A stretch of 37,057 nt of DNA from an uncultured Pelagibacteraceae bacterium (GCA_902596975.1 CACJWS010000012.1:1-37057); one strand, 5' to 3'. Positions 1-7,801 are shown, numbered from the stretch's first letter. Numbers and translations: made by a program. The notes: generated by a model from the letters alone, not told the origin.

Positions 1-702
1 ATGAATGGTCTCCAAATGTTTTTAGGAGATAGCTTTTATGAAAATTACTTACGAGTTTTATTATATCAGGGTGGTTTTTTTAAAGAGATAACAGCATTAA
101 AAATGTTTTTTAATAGTTTTATCATGGCTACAGGAGTTGCAATATTATCCGTTGTTACATCTTTAATGGCTGCTTACGCGTTGGTTTATTACAGAATAAA
201 ATATGCAACATTATTGTTTTGGATTATATTTATTACAATTTTAGTACCATTAGAGTTAAGAATTTTCCCTACTTATTCAGTAATGGCTGAGCTTAATCTA
301 GTGAATTCTTACTTTGGATTAATAGTTCCTATTTCAGCATCAGCTATAGCAACATTATTCTTTCGACAATTTTATAAAACCGTTCCAGATGAATTACTTG
401 AATCCGCAAAACTTGATGGAGCAAATACCTGGAGATTTTTTGTTGATTTTTTAATTCCTTTGTCAAAAACAATGATTGTAGCGATGTTAATATTTATGTT
501 TGTTTTTGGCTACAATCAGTATCTATGGCCATTATTGGTAACAACTTCAGAACAATATTGGACAGTGGTTATGGGGCTAAAAATGATGTCGGGTTCTATT
601 GTCCATCGTTTTGCTTTTGTGATGATGTCTATGGTTCCACCAATTTTAATCATAATTGTGTTACAGAAACATTTTATTAAGGGGGTTTTTCAAGATAAAT
701 GA
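1..702 (+). CDS. ugpE: UgpE-type ABC transporter permease, copy 1 (5' end missing)
   Basis: Inner-membrane permease subunit of a binding-protein-dependent ABC importer of the UgpE (glycerol-3-phosphate/glycerophosphodiester) type. The window opens inside the gene. Aligned to the next gene, the first Met here falls about 44 residues into the protein, so the N-terminal membrane helix and the true start lie upstream and this ATG is probably internal. Visible are five hydrophobic segments and the cytoplasmic EAA loop near residues 131-150 (ELLESAKLDGA followed by a PLSK motif), which docks on the ATPase. It is about two thirds identical by eye to the next gene through the core, but is about 8 residues shorter before the last helix. 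It ends 4 nt into the next gene (ATGA overlap), so the two are translationally linked. The family call is firm; the exact substrate is inferred from ugpC and the phosphodiesterase downstream. Confidence 0.88.
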   Translation: MNGLQMFLGDSFYENYLRVLLYQGGFFKEITALKMFFNSFIMATGVAILSVVTSLMAAYALVYYRIKYATLLFWIIFITILVPLELRIFPTYSVMAELNLVNSYFGLIVPISASAIATLFFRQFYKTVPDELLESAKLDGANTWRFFVDFLIPLSKTMIVAMLIFMFVFGYNQYLWPLLVTTSEQYWTVVMGLKMMSGSIVHRFAFVMMSMVPPILIIIVLQKHFIKGVFQDK

Positions 703-1550
703 AAATTAAACCACTTCAAATAATTGCTCATATTATTTTAATACTAGGAGTCTTGTTAATGGTAGTTCCGATTTGGATATCTTTTGCAAGTTCTTCTCAT
801 GACTCTGTAACTATACTGACAGAAGGTATGAAGTTTCATATAGGTGATCAACTAGCAAGAAACTATAACGAAGTTTTAAATGAAAAAGGCGGTTGGTCAG
901 AAGAAGTAACTGCTGCAAAAATGTTTATAAATAGTTTTATAATGGCATTAGGAATTGCAACACTAAAAGTAGTTATTTCTGCAATGTCAGCATATGCTTT
1001 GGTTTATTATAGATTTAAATTAGCTGTACCAATTTTTTGGTTAATCTTTATTACTCTACTTGTTCCTTTGGAGGTAAGGATTTTTCCAAGCTATAAAATT
1101 GTATCTGATTTAGGTTTAACAAATTCATATACAGGCCTTATCCTTCCATTAGTTGCTTCAGCTACAGCAACATTTTTCTTCAGACAATTTTATAAAACAA
1201 TTCCAGATGAACTCTTGGAGTCAGCAAAATTAGACGGAGCAAATGCTTGGAGTTTTTTCATAGATTTTTTGGTTCCATTATCTAAAACCATGATAGCAGC
1301 AATGTTTATCTTTATGTTTGTATATGGATACAGCCAATATTTATGGCCACTAATAATGACAACTGCAGAAGAATACTGGACTGTTGTAATGGGAATGAAG
1401 ATTATTTACACAGAAAGCTATGAAGGAGTTGCTCTGCCAAGAACTGCAGAAAGATTTGCGTATATCATTTTGTCAATGATCCCACCAGTTTTAGTGGTAG
1501 TATTTTTACAAAAATGGTTCATAAAAGGATTAATTCAAACGGAGAAATAA
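699..1550 (+). CDS. ugpE: sn-glycerol-3-phosphate ABC transporter permease UgpE, copy 2
   Basis: Second permease of the same type, complete at 283 residues, close to the usual UgpE length of about 280. An N-terminal helix (about 8-28) is followed by a periplasmic loop, then five more hydrophobic segments. The EAA loop at about 171-190 reads ELLESAKLDGA and ends in PLSKT. The conserved FWLIFITLLVPLEVRIFP and QYLWPL segments match UgpE as I recall it from enterobacteria. The start ATG overlaps the preceding stop by 4 nt and the stop directly abuts ugpC, so the three genes form one operon. In the classical ugp operon the partner permease is UgpA, which is not UgpE-like. Here the upstream neighbour is a paralogue of UgpE, so this is either a tandem duplication with ugpA further upstream or a transporter with two UgpE-like halves. 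Confidence 0.92.
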   Translation: MKIKPLQIIAHIILILGVLLMVVPIWISFASSSHDSVTILTEGMKFHIGDQLARNYNEVLNEKGGWSEEVTAAKMFINSFIMALGIATLKVVISAMSAYALVYYRFKLAVPIFWLIFITLLVPLEVRIFPSYKIVSDLGLTNSYTGLILPLVASATATFFFRQFYKTIPDELLESAKLDGANAWSFFIDFLVPLSKTMIAAMFIFMFVYGYSQYLWPLIMTTAEEYWTVVMGMKIIYTESYEGVALPRTAERFAYIILSMIPPVLVVVFLQKWFIKGLIQTEK

Positions 1551-2603
1551 ATGAGTTTTTTAGATTTAAAAAATGTGACTAAGATTTACCCAAACGGAAC
1601 TAAGGCTGTTCATGAAACTTCATTAAGTGTTGATGAAGGTGAGTTTATGGTTTTTGTAGGACCTAGTGGATGTGGAAAATCAACTTTATTAAGAATGGTT
1701 GCAGGCTTAGAGGATATTACAGAGGGTGATATTAATCTTGATGGAAAATTAATTAATGAGGTAGATCCGTCTGAAAGAGATGTAGCAATGGTGTTTCAGA
1801 ACTATGCATTATACCCACATATGAATGTTTATAATAACTTGGCTTATGGTCTAAAAAACAGAGGAATTGACAAAGAAACAATTGAGCAAAAAGTAAATGA
1901 TGCAGCTAAGCTGCTACAAATTTCAGATTATTTACAGAGAAAACCTTCAATGTTATCCGGAGGTCAAAGACAAAGAGTTGCAATGGGTAGAGCAATTGTT
2001 AGAAATCCTAAAATATTCTTATTTGATGAACCTCTTTCAAACTTAGATGCAAAATTAAGAATTCAGATGAGAATTGAAATCAAAAAACTTCAGCAGAAAG
2101 TTGGAGTAACAAGCATATTTGTTACGCATGATCAAGTAGAGGCCATGACACTTGCTGATAGATTAGCAGTTATTAACAATGGAATTATTGAACAACTTGG
2201 AACTCCTATTGAGATATATGATAATCCAAAATCATTATTTGTTGCTGGTTTTATTGGCTCACCTCAAATGAATTTTTTAGATGGTAATATAAAAAATAAA
2301 ACATTATCTGCAGAAGGTTTTGAAATTAAAGATATTGATAGTGACTTTGAGGGAGAAGTAAAATTAGGAATAAGACCTGAACATTTAAGTCAAAGTGAAA
2401 ATAGTTTAATTAATTTAAAAGTAGACTTAGTGGAACAACTTGGTTCGGATAATCTTGTTTATGGTCAATTAAAAAATAAAAAAGACTTTTGTTATAGGTG
2501 TCCAGGAAATCAAACTATTGAAAAAAATTCTAATTTAAGTCTAAATATTGAGAACAATAAATATTATATTTTTGATAAAAGTACCGGCAAAAGAGTTAAT
2601 TAA
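1551..2603 (+). CDS. ugpC: sn-glycerol-3-phosphate ABC transporter ATP-binding protein UgpC
   Basis: Cytoplasmic ATPase that powers the Ugp importer. At 350 residues it has the length of the MalK/UgpC class of carbohydrate importer ATPases. Walker A GPSGCGKST is at 37-45, the Q-loop sits in MVFQNYALYPH, the ABC signature is LSGGQRQRVAMGRA, Walker B is IFLFDEPLSNLDA and the switch histidine is in VTHDQVEAMT. The C-terminal third, from about residue 235, is the TOBE-type regulatory domain with the family motif LGIRPEHL. The start follows the permease stop directly, with a GGAG ribosome binding site a few bases upstream. Ugp versus another MalK-class transporter is decided by context: UgpE-like permeases upstream and a glycerophosphodiesterase downstream. 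Confidence 0.93.
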   Translation: MSFLDLKNVTKIYPNGTKAVHETSLSVDEGEFMVFVGPSGCGKSTLLRMVAGLEDITEGDINLDGKLINEVDPSERDVAMVFQNYALYPHMNVYNNLAYGLKNRGIDKETIEQKVNDAAKLLQISDYLQRKPSMLSGGQRQRVAMGRAIVRNPKIFLFDEPLSNLDAKLRIQMRIEIKKLQQKVGVTSIFVTHDQVEAMTLADRLAVINNGIIEQLGTPIEIYDNPKSLFVAGFIGSPQMNFLDGNIKNKTLSAEGFEIKDIDSDFEGEVKLGIRPEHLSQSENSLINLKVDLVEQLGSDNLVYGQLKNKKDFCYRCPGNQTIEKNSNLSLNIENNKYYIFDKSTGKRVN

Positions 2604-2605
2604 AT

Positions 2606-3526
2606 TTGATTTTAAGTAAACCAAATCATATAAAAATTTATGGTCACCGAGGAGCAAGAGGAGATCTTCCTGAAAACACCCTAGAAAGTTTTAAATATAT
2701 ATTTGAAAACAATATTAATGCATACGAAACCGATATATTAATTTCTAAGGATCTTGTACCAGTTATTGCTCATGATTTTAGATTAGATCCAAGCAGAACA
2801 AAAGATAATGAGGGGAATTGGATAGAGGATGAAAATTTAAAAATATTTGATTTAACTTATGAAGAACTTTCAAAGTTTGATGTAGGTTCAGTTAATAAAT
2901 TATCCAGATATGGAAGAAGATTTATTAATCAAAAAAAATTAGAAAACCAAAGAATACCAAAACTTTCTGAATTATTAAAAATGTCTTCAGAAAATAAATC
3001 TGAAAAATTATTAATAAATTTAGAAATTAAATCTACGCCAGAGGAAGAAAATTTGACACCAGAACCAGAAGATACAGTAAAATTAATTATGAATGATATA
3101 AATGCAACATCTTTAAAAGATAAAATAATTATTTCATCATTTGATTGGAGAACTTTATCAGTAATTAAAAATCAGTATCCTGAAATTCCAAGAGCTTATT
3201 TAACTCAACATTTGACAGGAATTAATATTAATCAAACTATTTACAACAGATCTCCATGGTTGAGTTTTTTACCTTATTATGAAGATCATGAGTTGCCAAA
3301 AATTATAAAGTCACAAGGTGGAAAAGCATGGCATCCATACCGAAAAGACATTACAAAAAAACTTGTCGATATTTCTCATCAAGAAGAATTGCCAGTAAAT
3401 GTATGGACAGTAAACAAAGAGTACGAAATGTTAAAGATGGTTGAGTACGGTGTAGATGGCATTATGACAGATTATCCCTTAAGGTTGAAAGAACTTTGTG
3501 AGAAAGAAAATATAAAATGGTTTTAG
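2606..3526 (+). CDS. ugpQ: Glycerophosphodiester phosphodiesterase (UgpQ-like)
   Basis: Hydrolyses glycerophosphodiesters such as glycerophosphocholine to sn-glycerol-3-phosphate and an alcohol. There is no signal peptide, so it is probably cytoplasmic and acts on what the Ugp transporter imports. GDPD-family marks are visible: HRGARGDLPENT with catalytic H14 and R15, metal ligands E41 and D43 in YETDILIS, the second catalytic H56 in IAHD, LEIKS in the middle, and a VWTVN...GVDGIMTDYP end typical of the family. At 306 residues it is longer than E. coli UgpQ (about 247), the extra length lying mostly in residues 60-130. The start is a TTG two bases after ugpC; no in-frame ATG precedes the essential HRGARG motif, so TTG must be used. 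It belongs to the ugp operon as in ugpBAECQ. Confidence 0.92.
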   Translation: MILSKPNHIKIYGHRGARGDLPENTLESFKYIFENNINAYETDILISKDLVPVIAHDFRLDPSRTKDNEGNWIEDENLKIFDLTYEELSKFDVGSVNKLSRYGRRFINQKKLENQRIPKLSELLKMSSENKSEKLLINLEIKSTPEEENLTPEPEDTVKLIMNDINATSLKDKIIISSFDWRTLSVIKNQYPEIPRAYLTQHLTGININQTIYNRSPWLSFLPYYEDHELPKIIKSQGGKAWHPYRKDITKKLVDISHQEELPVNVWTVNKEYEMLKMVEYGVDGIMTDYPLRLKELCEKENIKWF

Positions 3527-3535
3527 TTTATCTTA

Positions 3536-4255
3536 ATGGATTTAAATATAGTCAATAACCAAGAGAAATTTTTAGCAGGAAAACTTGAAGGATATACTTT
3601 AAAAGGTGCTGAAAATAAATTTGATGACAAAGGAAATCCTTTACCCTTTCCAGGTTGTACAATAATTTGTAATATTCCTCTTAATACCAATTTATCCGAT
3701 GAAATTAGTAGTTTTCAAAAAAAAATAAAAAATTTTAATCCAGAAAAAACTTATTTCTATTTACCTCAATCTAGTTTTCATATGACGTTATTTGATTGTT
3801 GTAATTTAAATACAAAAAATACAAATAATTGGCCATCAGATATAGATCTTGATATGGATCACAAAGATATAGCTTTTGAATTAAATAAAAGAATTAAAAA
3901 CTATAATTTTCCAAAAGAATTTAATCTTAAACTAAAAACATTTTTTGGTGGTTATAGTATTATTTTAGAACCTTTTTCTAAAAAGGATGAAAAAATTCTT
4001 AGAAATTGTAGAGATGAACTAAGTAGCTTATTAAAAATTAAATTTGAAAACCATCAAAGATATACTTTTCATATTACTTTGGCATATATCTTAAGAGAGC
4101 TTAGTGAGATTGAAATAAGTAATTTAATTGAATTTAATAAAAAACTATTTTTAGACTTTAGTAAAAAATTTCCAAAAATTACTTTTTCAAAACCTGAAAT
4201 GTGTACTTTTGAGAACATGTTAGAATTTAAAAGTGTTAATCCTTCCAGTCTGTAA
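3536..4255 (+). CDS. 2H phosphoesterase-like protein (DUF1868-like)
   Basis: A 239-residue protein with two HxT motifs, the hallmark of the 2H phosphoesterase (LigT/cyclic phosphodiesterase) fold: HMT at 82-84 in SFHMTLF and HIT at 179-181 in YTFHITLAYI, each preceded by a beta-strand-like segment. The N-terminal part (LEGYTLKGAENKFDDKGN, then FPGCTIICNIP) resembles DUF1868 as I recall it. 2H enzymes act on 2',3'-cyclic or other cyclic phosphates or on phosphodiesters, but the substrate here is unknown. No signal peptide, so cytoplasmic. It starts 9 nt after the glycerophosphodiesterase, which suggests a role on phosphodiester or cyclic products of that enzyme; this is inference. The last five residues (NPSSL) are read from the antisense of an aldehyde dehydrogenase-like scar, so the C-terminus may have been remodelled. 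Confidence 0.72.
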   Translation: MDLNIVNNQEKFLAGKLEGYTLKGAENKFDDKGNPLPFPGCTIICNIPLNTNLSDEISSFQKKIKNFNPEKTYFYLPQSSFHMTLFDCCNLNTKNTNNWPSDIDLDMDHKDIAFELNKRIKNYNFPKEFNLKLKTFFGGYSIILEPFSKKDEKILRNCRDELSSLLKIKFENHQRYTFHITLAYILRELSEIEISNLIEFNKKLFLDFSKKFPKITFSKPEMCTFENMLEFKSVNPSSL

Positions 4256-4295
4256 CAGTTTTTACTTCTAAATATTCTTTAAGCCCCAAACTCAA
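4236..4295 (-). pseudogene. Aldehyde dehydrogenase C-terminal remnant
   Basis: Read on the - strand from 4295 to the stop at 4236-4238, the frame gives GLKEYLEVKTVTDWKD and a stop. GLKEYLEVKTV closely resembles the C-terminal end of NAD(P)-dependent aldehyde dehydrogenases, which commonly finish with a GLKEY...VKTV-like segment. Two residues or so upstream of the match the frame meets a TGA and no further family similarity can be read. It looks like the last about 17 codons of a lost gene. The stop-codon end overlaps the 3' end of the DUF1868-like gene on the other strand. The identification rests on memory of the family consensus over a short stretch, so it is only moderately secure. Confidence 0.45.
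4239..4270. repeat. 32-bp imperfect direct repeat, copy 1 (upstream of the 5'-nucleotidase)
   Basis: Shares 27 of 32 bases with 6231-6262, including the identical blocks ATCCTTCCAG and AGTTTTTACTT. The two copies lie in the same orientation and bracket the 5'-nucleotidase gene. This copy overlaps the last codons of the DUF1868-like gene and coincides with the 3' end of the aldehyde dehydrogenase-like remnant on the - strand. Confidence 0.7.
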
Positions 4296-4403
4296 TCAGC
4301 TCATAATAGATATGATTATTTGTTATTATTAAAATTTTAATCAAATTTAAAATTGTTTTTTATCGAGCATAAGTAATAATTAGTTTAAATTTTTTTAATA
4401 AAT

Positions 4404-4443
4404 CTTTCACTTTTTAGTAAAAATACTTTCATATTTTATAACG
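4404..4443 (+). promoter_or_regulatory. Possible PhoB-like operator: heptamers at 11-bp spacing
   Basis: Upstream of the 5'-nucleotidase the heptamers CTTTCAC (4404-4410), TAGTAAA (4415-4421), CTTTCAT (4426-4432) and TATAACG (4437-4443) fall on an 11-bp grid. Two of them resemble the Pho box unit CTGTCAT. A Pho box is built of 7-bp direct repeats separated by 4 bp, so the geometry fits, but only two of four units match well. The region is about 80% A+T, where such matches can arise by chance. The last unit ends 11 bp before the start codon, close for an activator site. Confidence 0.25.
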
Positions 4444-4454
4444 ATTATCCCGTC

Positions 4455-6218
4455 ATGAAATTATTTTTAATTATTTTTTCACTTATTTTAAGTTCATCAG
4501 CTTTAGCAGATAAAATCACCATTTTACATATAAATGATCATCACTCTCATTTGGAACCAAATAAAAGACTTGATTTAAATTTAGATGGTGAAAAGACGAG
4601 AGTTGTATCAGGCGGTTTTCCATCTGTCGTAGCAAAATTTAAAGAATTAAAATTAAAAAATGAAAATGTTATCAAGCTTCATGCGGGTGATGCTATTACA
4701 GGGACATTATATTACACTCTTTTCAAGGGCAAAGCAGATGCAGAAATGATGAATCAAATTTGTTTTGATGCTTTCGCTATAGGAAATCATGAATTTGATG
4801 ATGGTGATAAGAGTTTAGTTGAGTTTTTAGATTATCTTCATACTGATAAGTGTAAGACTCCAGTTTTGTCAGCAAACATTAAAGCAAAAATAAACTCACC
4901 TTTGTCAAAAAAAATTAAACCTTACACTATAATCAATAAAGGAAATCAAAAAATTGGAGTAATTGGAATTGTGATCTCAAAAAAAACGAGAGAGTCATCA
5001 AATCCAGACGACACAACTTTATTTTTAGATGAAATTAATTCAGCACAAGAAAATATAAATAAGCTTAAACAACAAGGAATCAATAAGATAATTCTTTTAA
5101 CTCATTATGGATATAAAAATGAGATTAACATGGCTAAACTTCTCACAGATGTTGATGTTATAGTTGGAGGTGATTCTCATAGTCTAACTGGAGATTTCGA
5201 TAATATAGGACTAAATTCTAATGGGGCCTACCCAACTGTAGTCAAAAATAAAAATGAGGAAGATGTTTGTATAGTTACAGCATGGGAATATTCTCAAATT
5301 GTTGGAGAACTTAATATCGAGTTTAATAACGATGGCACCATCAAGTCATGTGATGGAATACCACATATAATGTTAGATGATTCCTTTAAGAGAAAAGATT
5401 CAAATGGAAAAAGAGTTGAGATAGATGGTAATTATAGAGAAGCCGTATACAAGGCTATCGAAGTTAATCCAAATATTTCAATCGTAGAGGCTGACGCACA
5501 AGCATCAAAAATATTAGAAAAATACAAAAATGAAGTTAAAGAAAAAAGCAGTGAAGTAATTGGCAGGGTAACTGATGATTTATGTCTTGAAAGAATTCCT
5601 GGACAAGGAAAGTCAAAACTTTGTGATGTATCAAAAACTGAAAAAAATGGATCCGATATTTCGAATATTGTAGCACACGCCTTCAGAGAAATGTCCAAAT
5701 TAAGTGATATTGCAATTCAAAATGGTGGTGGAACAAGAATAGATATAAAAGAAGGCAATATTACAATTGGGGACGCGTATACTTTATTACCTTTCAGTAA
5801 TACTATTGTAGAATTGAAAATGAGTGGAGAAGAAATTAAAAATGTTTTGGAAGACTCAATTGATTATGCTTTAACTCCAGATGGTTCTACAGGAGCCTAT
5901 CCATATGCTGCTGGATTGAGATGGGATGTTCAAGCAAGCAATAGTAAAGGAAATAGAGTGATAAATTTAGAGTTTAAGGGTAGAACAGACAAGAGTTGGG
6001 TAAAGATAAATCCAAGTAAGACTTATACAGTAGCAACAAATAACTATATTGCAGCTGGTAAAGATGGATATAAAACTTTTGGAATTATATCTAAGCAAGG
6101 AAGAGTAGTAAATACATATCTCGGCTATGCTCAATCTTTTGTAGATTATGTCAAAAAGATAAAAACTTTATCAAAACTTCCCTTGTCAGAATATTCAACT
6201 CAATCTTTCACTAAATAA
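4455..6218 (+). CDS. Secreted UshA-type 5'-nucleotidase / metallophosphoesterase
   Basis: Periplasmic 5'-nucleotidase that releases phosphate and nucleosides from extracytoplasmic nucleotides. Residues 1-18 form a signal peptide with cleavage likely after ALA. The N-terminal calcineurin-like metallophosphoesterase domain (about 20-300) shows metal ligands in ILHINDHHSH (D28, H30), HAGDAITG (D79), GNHEFDDG (N111, H112), LLTHYG and VGGDSHS. The C-terminal nucleotide-binding domain (about 360-560) has the NGGGTR, LLPFSNT and NNYIAAGKDGY motifs of the 5_nucleotid_C family. At 587 residues the length is normal. It has its own upstream gap of 199 bases and is bracketed by two copies of a direct repeat, which suggests it was gained or moved as a unit. 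UshA, NadN or a broader nucleotidase/UDP-sugar hydrolase cannot be told apart from sequence alone. Confidence 0.92.
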   Translation: MKLFLIIFSLILSSSALADKITILHINDHHSHLEPNKRLDLNLDGEKTRVVSGGFPSVVAKFKELKLKNENVIKLHAGDAITGTLYYTLFKGKADAEMMNQICFDAFAIGNHEFDDGDKSLVEFLDYLHTDKCKTPVLSANIKAKINSPLSKKIKPYTIINKGNQKIGVIGIVISKKTRESSNPDDTTLFLDEINSAQENINKLKQQGINKIILLTHYGYKNEINMAKLLTDVDVIVGGDSHSLTGDFDNIGLNSNGAYPTVVKNKNEEDVCIVTAWEYSQIVGELNIEFNNDGTIKSCDGIPHIMLDDSFKRKDSNGKRVEIDGNYREAVYKAIEVNPNISIVEADAQASKILEKYKNEVKEKSSEVIGRVTDDLCLERIPGQGKSKLCDVSKTEKNGSDISNIVAHAFREMSKLSDIAIQNGGGTRIDIKEGNITIGDAYTLLPFSNTIVELKMSGEEIKNVLEDSIDYALTPDGSTGAYPYAAGLRWDVQASNSKGNRVINLEFKGRTDKSWVKINPSKTYTVATNNYIAAGKDGYKTFGIISKQGRVVNTYLGYAQSFVDYVKKIKTLSKLPLSEYSTQSFTK

Positions 6219-6230
6219 TTTAAATTTCAT

Positions 6231-6262
6231 ATCCTTCCAGCTTGTATTAGTTTTTACTTTTA
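6231..6262. repeat. 32-bp imperfect direct repeat, copy 2 (downstream of the 5'-nucleotidase)
   Basis: Second copy of the repeat at 4239-4270 (27/32 identical), in the short gap between the nucleotidase stop and glpK. Read on the - strand it gives LKVKTNTSWKD, which matches 8 of 11 residues of LEVKTVTDWKD from copy 1. This copy lacks the stop codon and the GLKEY part, so it is more decayed. It is a candidate recombination scar; a role as transcription terminator is not supported, since no hairpin is evident. Confidence 0.65.
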
Positions 6263-6292
6263 GAAAAAAAAATTTAGGTATAGACTTAAATT

Positions 6293-7771
6293 GTGAAAAA
6301 ATTTCTTATTGCTATTGACCAAGGCACAACATCAACTAGAGCAATTCTCTTTGATTTAGATGGTAATATAAAATTTACATCCCAGTTTGAATTTAATCAA
6401 TATTTTCCAAAAAATGGATGGGTGGAGCATAATCCAAACGAAATTTGGCTTACAACTCTAAAAGCATTGAAAAAAGTAATAAAAAAAGCATCACTATTAA
6501 GAGGAAAAATATTAAGTATAGGAATAACTAACCAGAGAGAGACAACTATTCTTTGGAATAAGAAAACAGGAAAACCAGTCTACAACGCAATTGTTTGGCA
6601 AGATAGAAGAACCCAAAACTATTGTGAAGAGTTAAAGAAAAAAAATTATGAAAAAATTTTTAGAAAAAAAACTGGATTATTTATTGACCCATATTTTTCT
6701 GCAACTAAAATTAAATGGATACTAGAAAACGTAAAAAATGTTAAGAAACTTTTAAAATCAAATAATTTATTATTTGGTACTGTTGATACTTTCCTTATTT
6801 GGAAACTTACTAATGGGCAACATCATTTAACAGAAGCAACTAATGCTTGTAGGACCATGTTATTTAACATTAATAATAATAAATGGGATAAAGAAATCTT
6901 AAAAAAACTTAAAATTTCTGAAAATATTTTGCCAAAAGTTAAAAATTCAGCTGATAATTTTGGTTTTACAAGTAAGAGAATTGTCGGCAGTGAAATACCA
7001 ATATCAGCAGTTCTAGGAGACCAACAAGCAGCTGCAGTAGGACAGTCATGCTTTGAAAGAGGTTCAGTAAAAAGCACATATGGAACTGGTGCCTTTGTCA
7101 TAATGAATACTGGTTCAAAAAAAATTTATTCTAAAAATAAATTATTAACAACAATATGTTACAGATTGAATGGAAAAAATACTTATGCTCTTGAAGGATC
7201 TATTTTTATTGCAGGTGCAGGTGTACAATGGTTAAGAGATAAATTAAAATTTATTAACAATGCTTTTGATACTGAAACAATTGCTCAATCAAAAAAAAAT
7301 AATGAGGGTGTATACGTTGTGCCAGCCTTCAGTGGAATGGGAGCACCTTATTGGAGGCCTGATGCAAGAGGGGTAATAACAGGTTTAACAAGAAATAGTG
7401 ATTGGAAAACCTTAGTTAGAGCAGTATTAGAGTCAGTTGCCTATCAAAGTAATGATTTATTTAATGCAATGAAAAAAGATGGTTTAAAACCAACTAAACT
7501 TAAGATTGATGGAGGCATGGTAAAAAACAACTGGTTTTCGCAATTTTTATCTGACATCATAAATATAAATACAGAAAGACCAAAAATATTAGAAACAACT
7601 GGTTTAGGAGTAGCTTTACTAGCTGGATATCAAATTGGATTATTTAAATCATTATATCAAATCAAGAGGAAATGGAAAAAAGATAAAATTTTTAAGCCTA
7701 AAATAAACCGAAAAGTTAGGAACGATTTAATAAATGGTTGGAAATTATCAGTTCAGAAAGCTCTATTATAA
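6293..7771 (+). CDS. glpK: Glycerol kinase
   Basis: Phosphorylates glycerol to sn-glycerol-3-phosphate with ATP in the cytoplasm. FGGY-family hallmarks are complete: the N-terminal phosphate loop DQGTTSTRA (9-17), NQRETT with the glycerol-binding R82 and E83, Y134 in DPYFSATK, TNACRTMLFNI, GDQQAA with D243 as likely catalytic base, YGTGAF, and GGMVKNNWF in the C-terminal ATPase half. At 492 residues it is close to E. coli GlpK (502). The start is GTG at 6293, fixed by the conserved KKFLIAIDQGTT start. Beside Ugp and a glycerophosphodiesterase it makes sense as the route for free glycerol. No glpD or gpsA is in the window, so the fate of the glycerol-3-phosphate is decided elsewhere. Confidence 0.96.
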   Translation: MKKFLIAIDQGTTSTRAILFDLDGNIKFTSQFEFNQYFPKNGWVEHNPNEIWLTTLKALKKVIKKASLLRGKILSIGITNQRETTILWNKKTGKPVYNAIVWQDRRTQNYCEELKKKNYEKIFRKKTGLFIDPYFSATKIKWILENVKNVKKLLKSNNLLFGTVDTFLIWKLTNGQHHLTEATNACRTMLFNINNNKWDKEILKKLKISENILPKVKNSADNFGFTSKRIVGSEIPISAVLGDQQAAAVGQSCFERGSVKSTYGTGAFVIMNTGSKKIYSKNKLLTTICYRLNGKNTYALEGSIFIAGAGVQWLRDKLKFINNAFDTETIAQSKKNNEGVYVVPAFSGMGAPYWRPDARGVITGLTRNSDWKTLVRAVLESVAYQSNDLFNAMKKDGLKPTKLKIDGGMVKNNWFSQFLSDIININTERPKILETTGLGVALLAGYQIGLFKSLYQIKRKWKKDKIFKPKINRKVRNDLINGWKLSVQKALL

Positions 7772-7801
7772 AAAATACAGATAAAAATTTAATTGTCGTT
7801 T

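Noticed and set aside
1..3. ATG at the first base as a true start of the first permease
   Set aside because: Alignment to the paralogue downstream shows the N-terminal helix and loop missing, so the gene begins outside the window.
5432..5698. An 88-codon - strand frame inside the 5'-nucleotidase
   Set aside because: It is a shadow of the nucleotidase coding frame; low-complexity and no recognisable domain.
6219..6292. Terminator after the 5'-nucleotidase
   Set aside because: The gap has an A run but no inverted repeat ahead of a T run; its recognisable content is the direct repeat copy.
7793..7801. TTG at 7793 as start of the histidine phosphatase
   Set aside because: ATG 7802 gives a standard signal peptide and is the stronger initiation codon.
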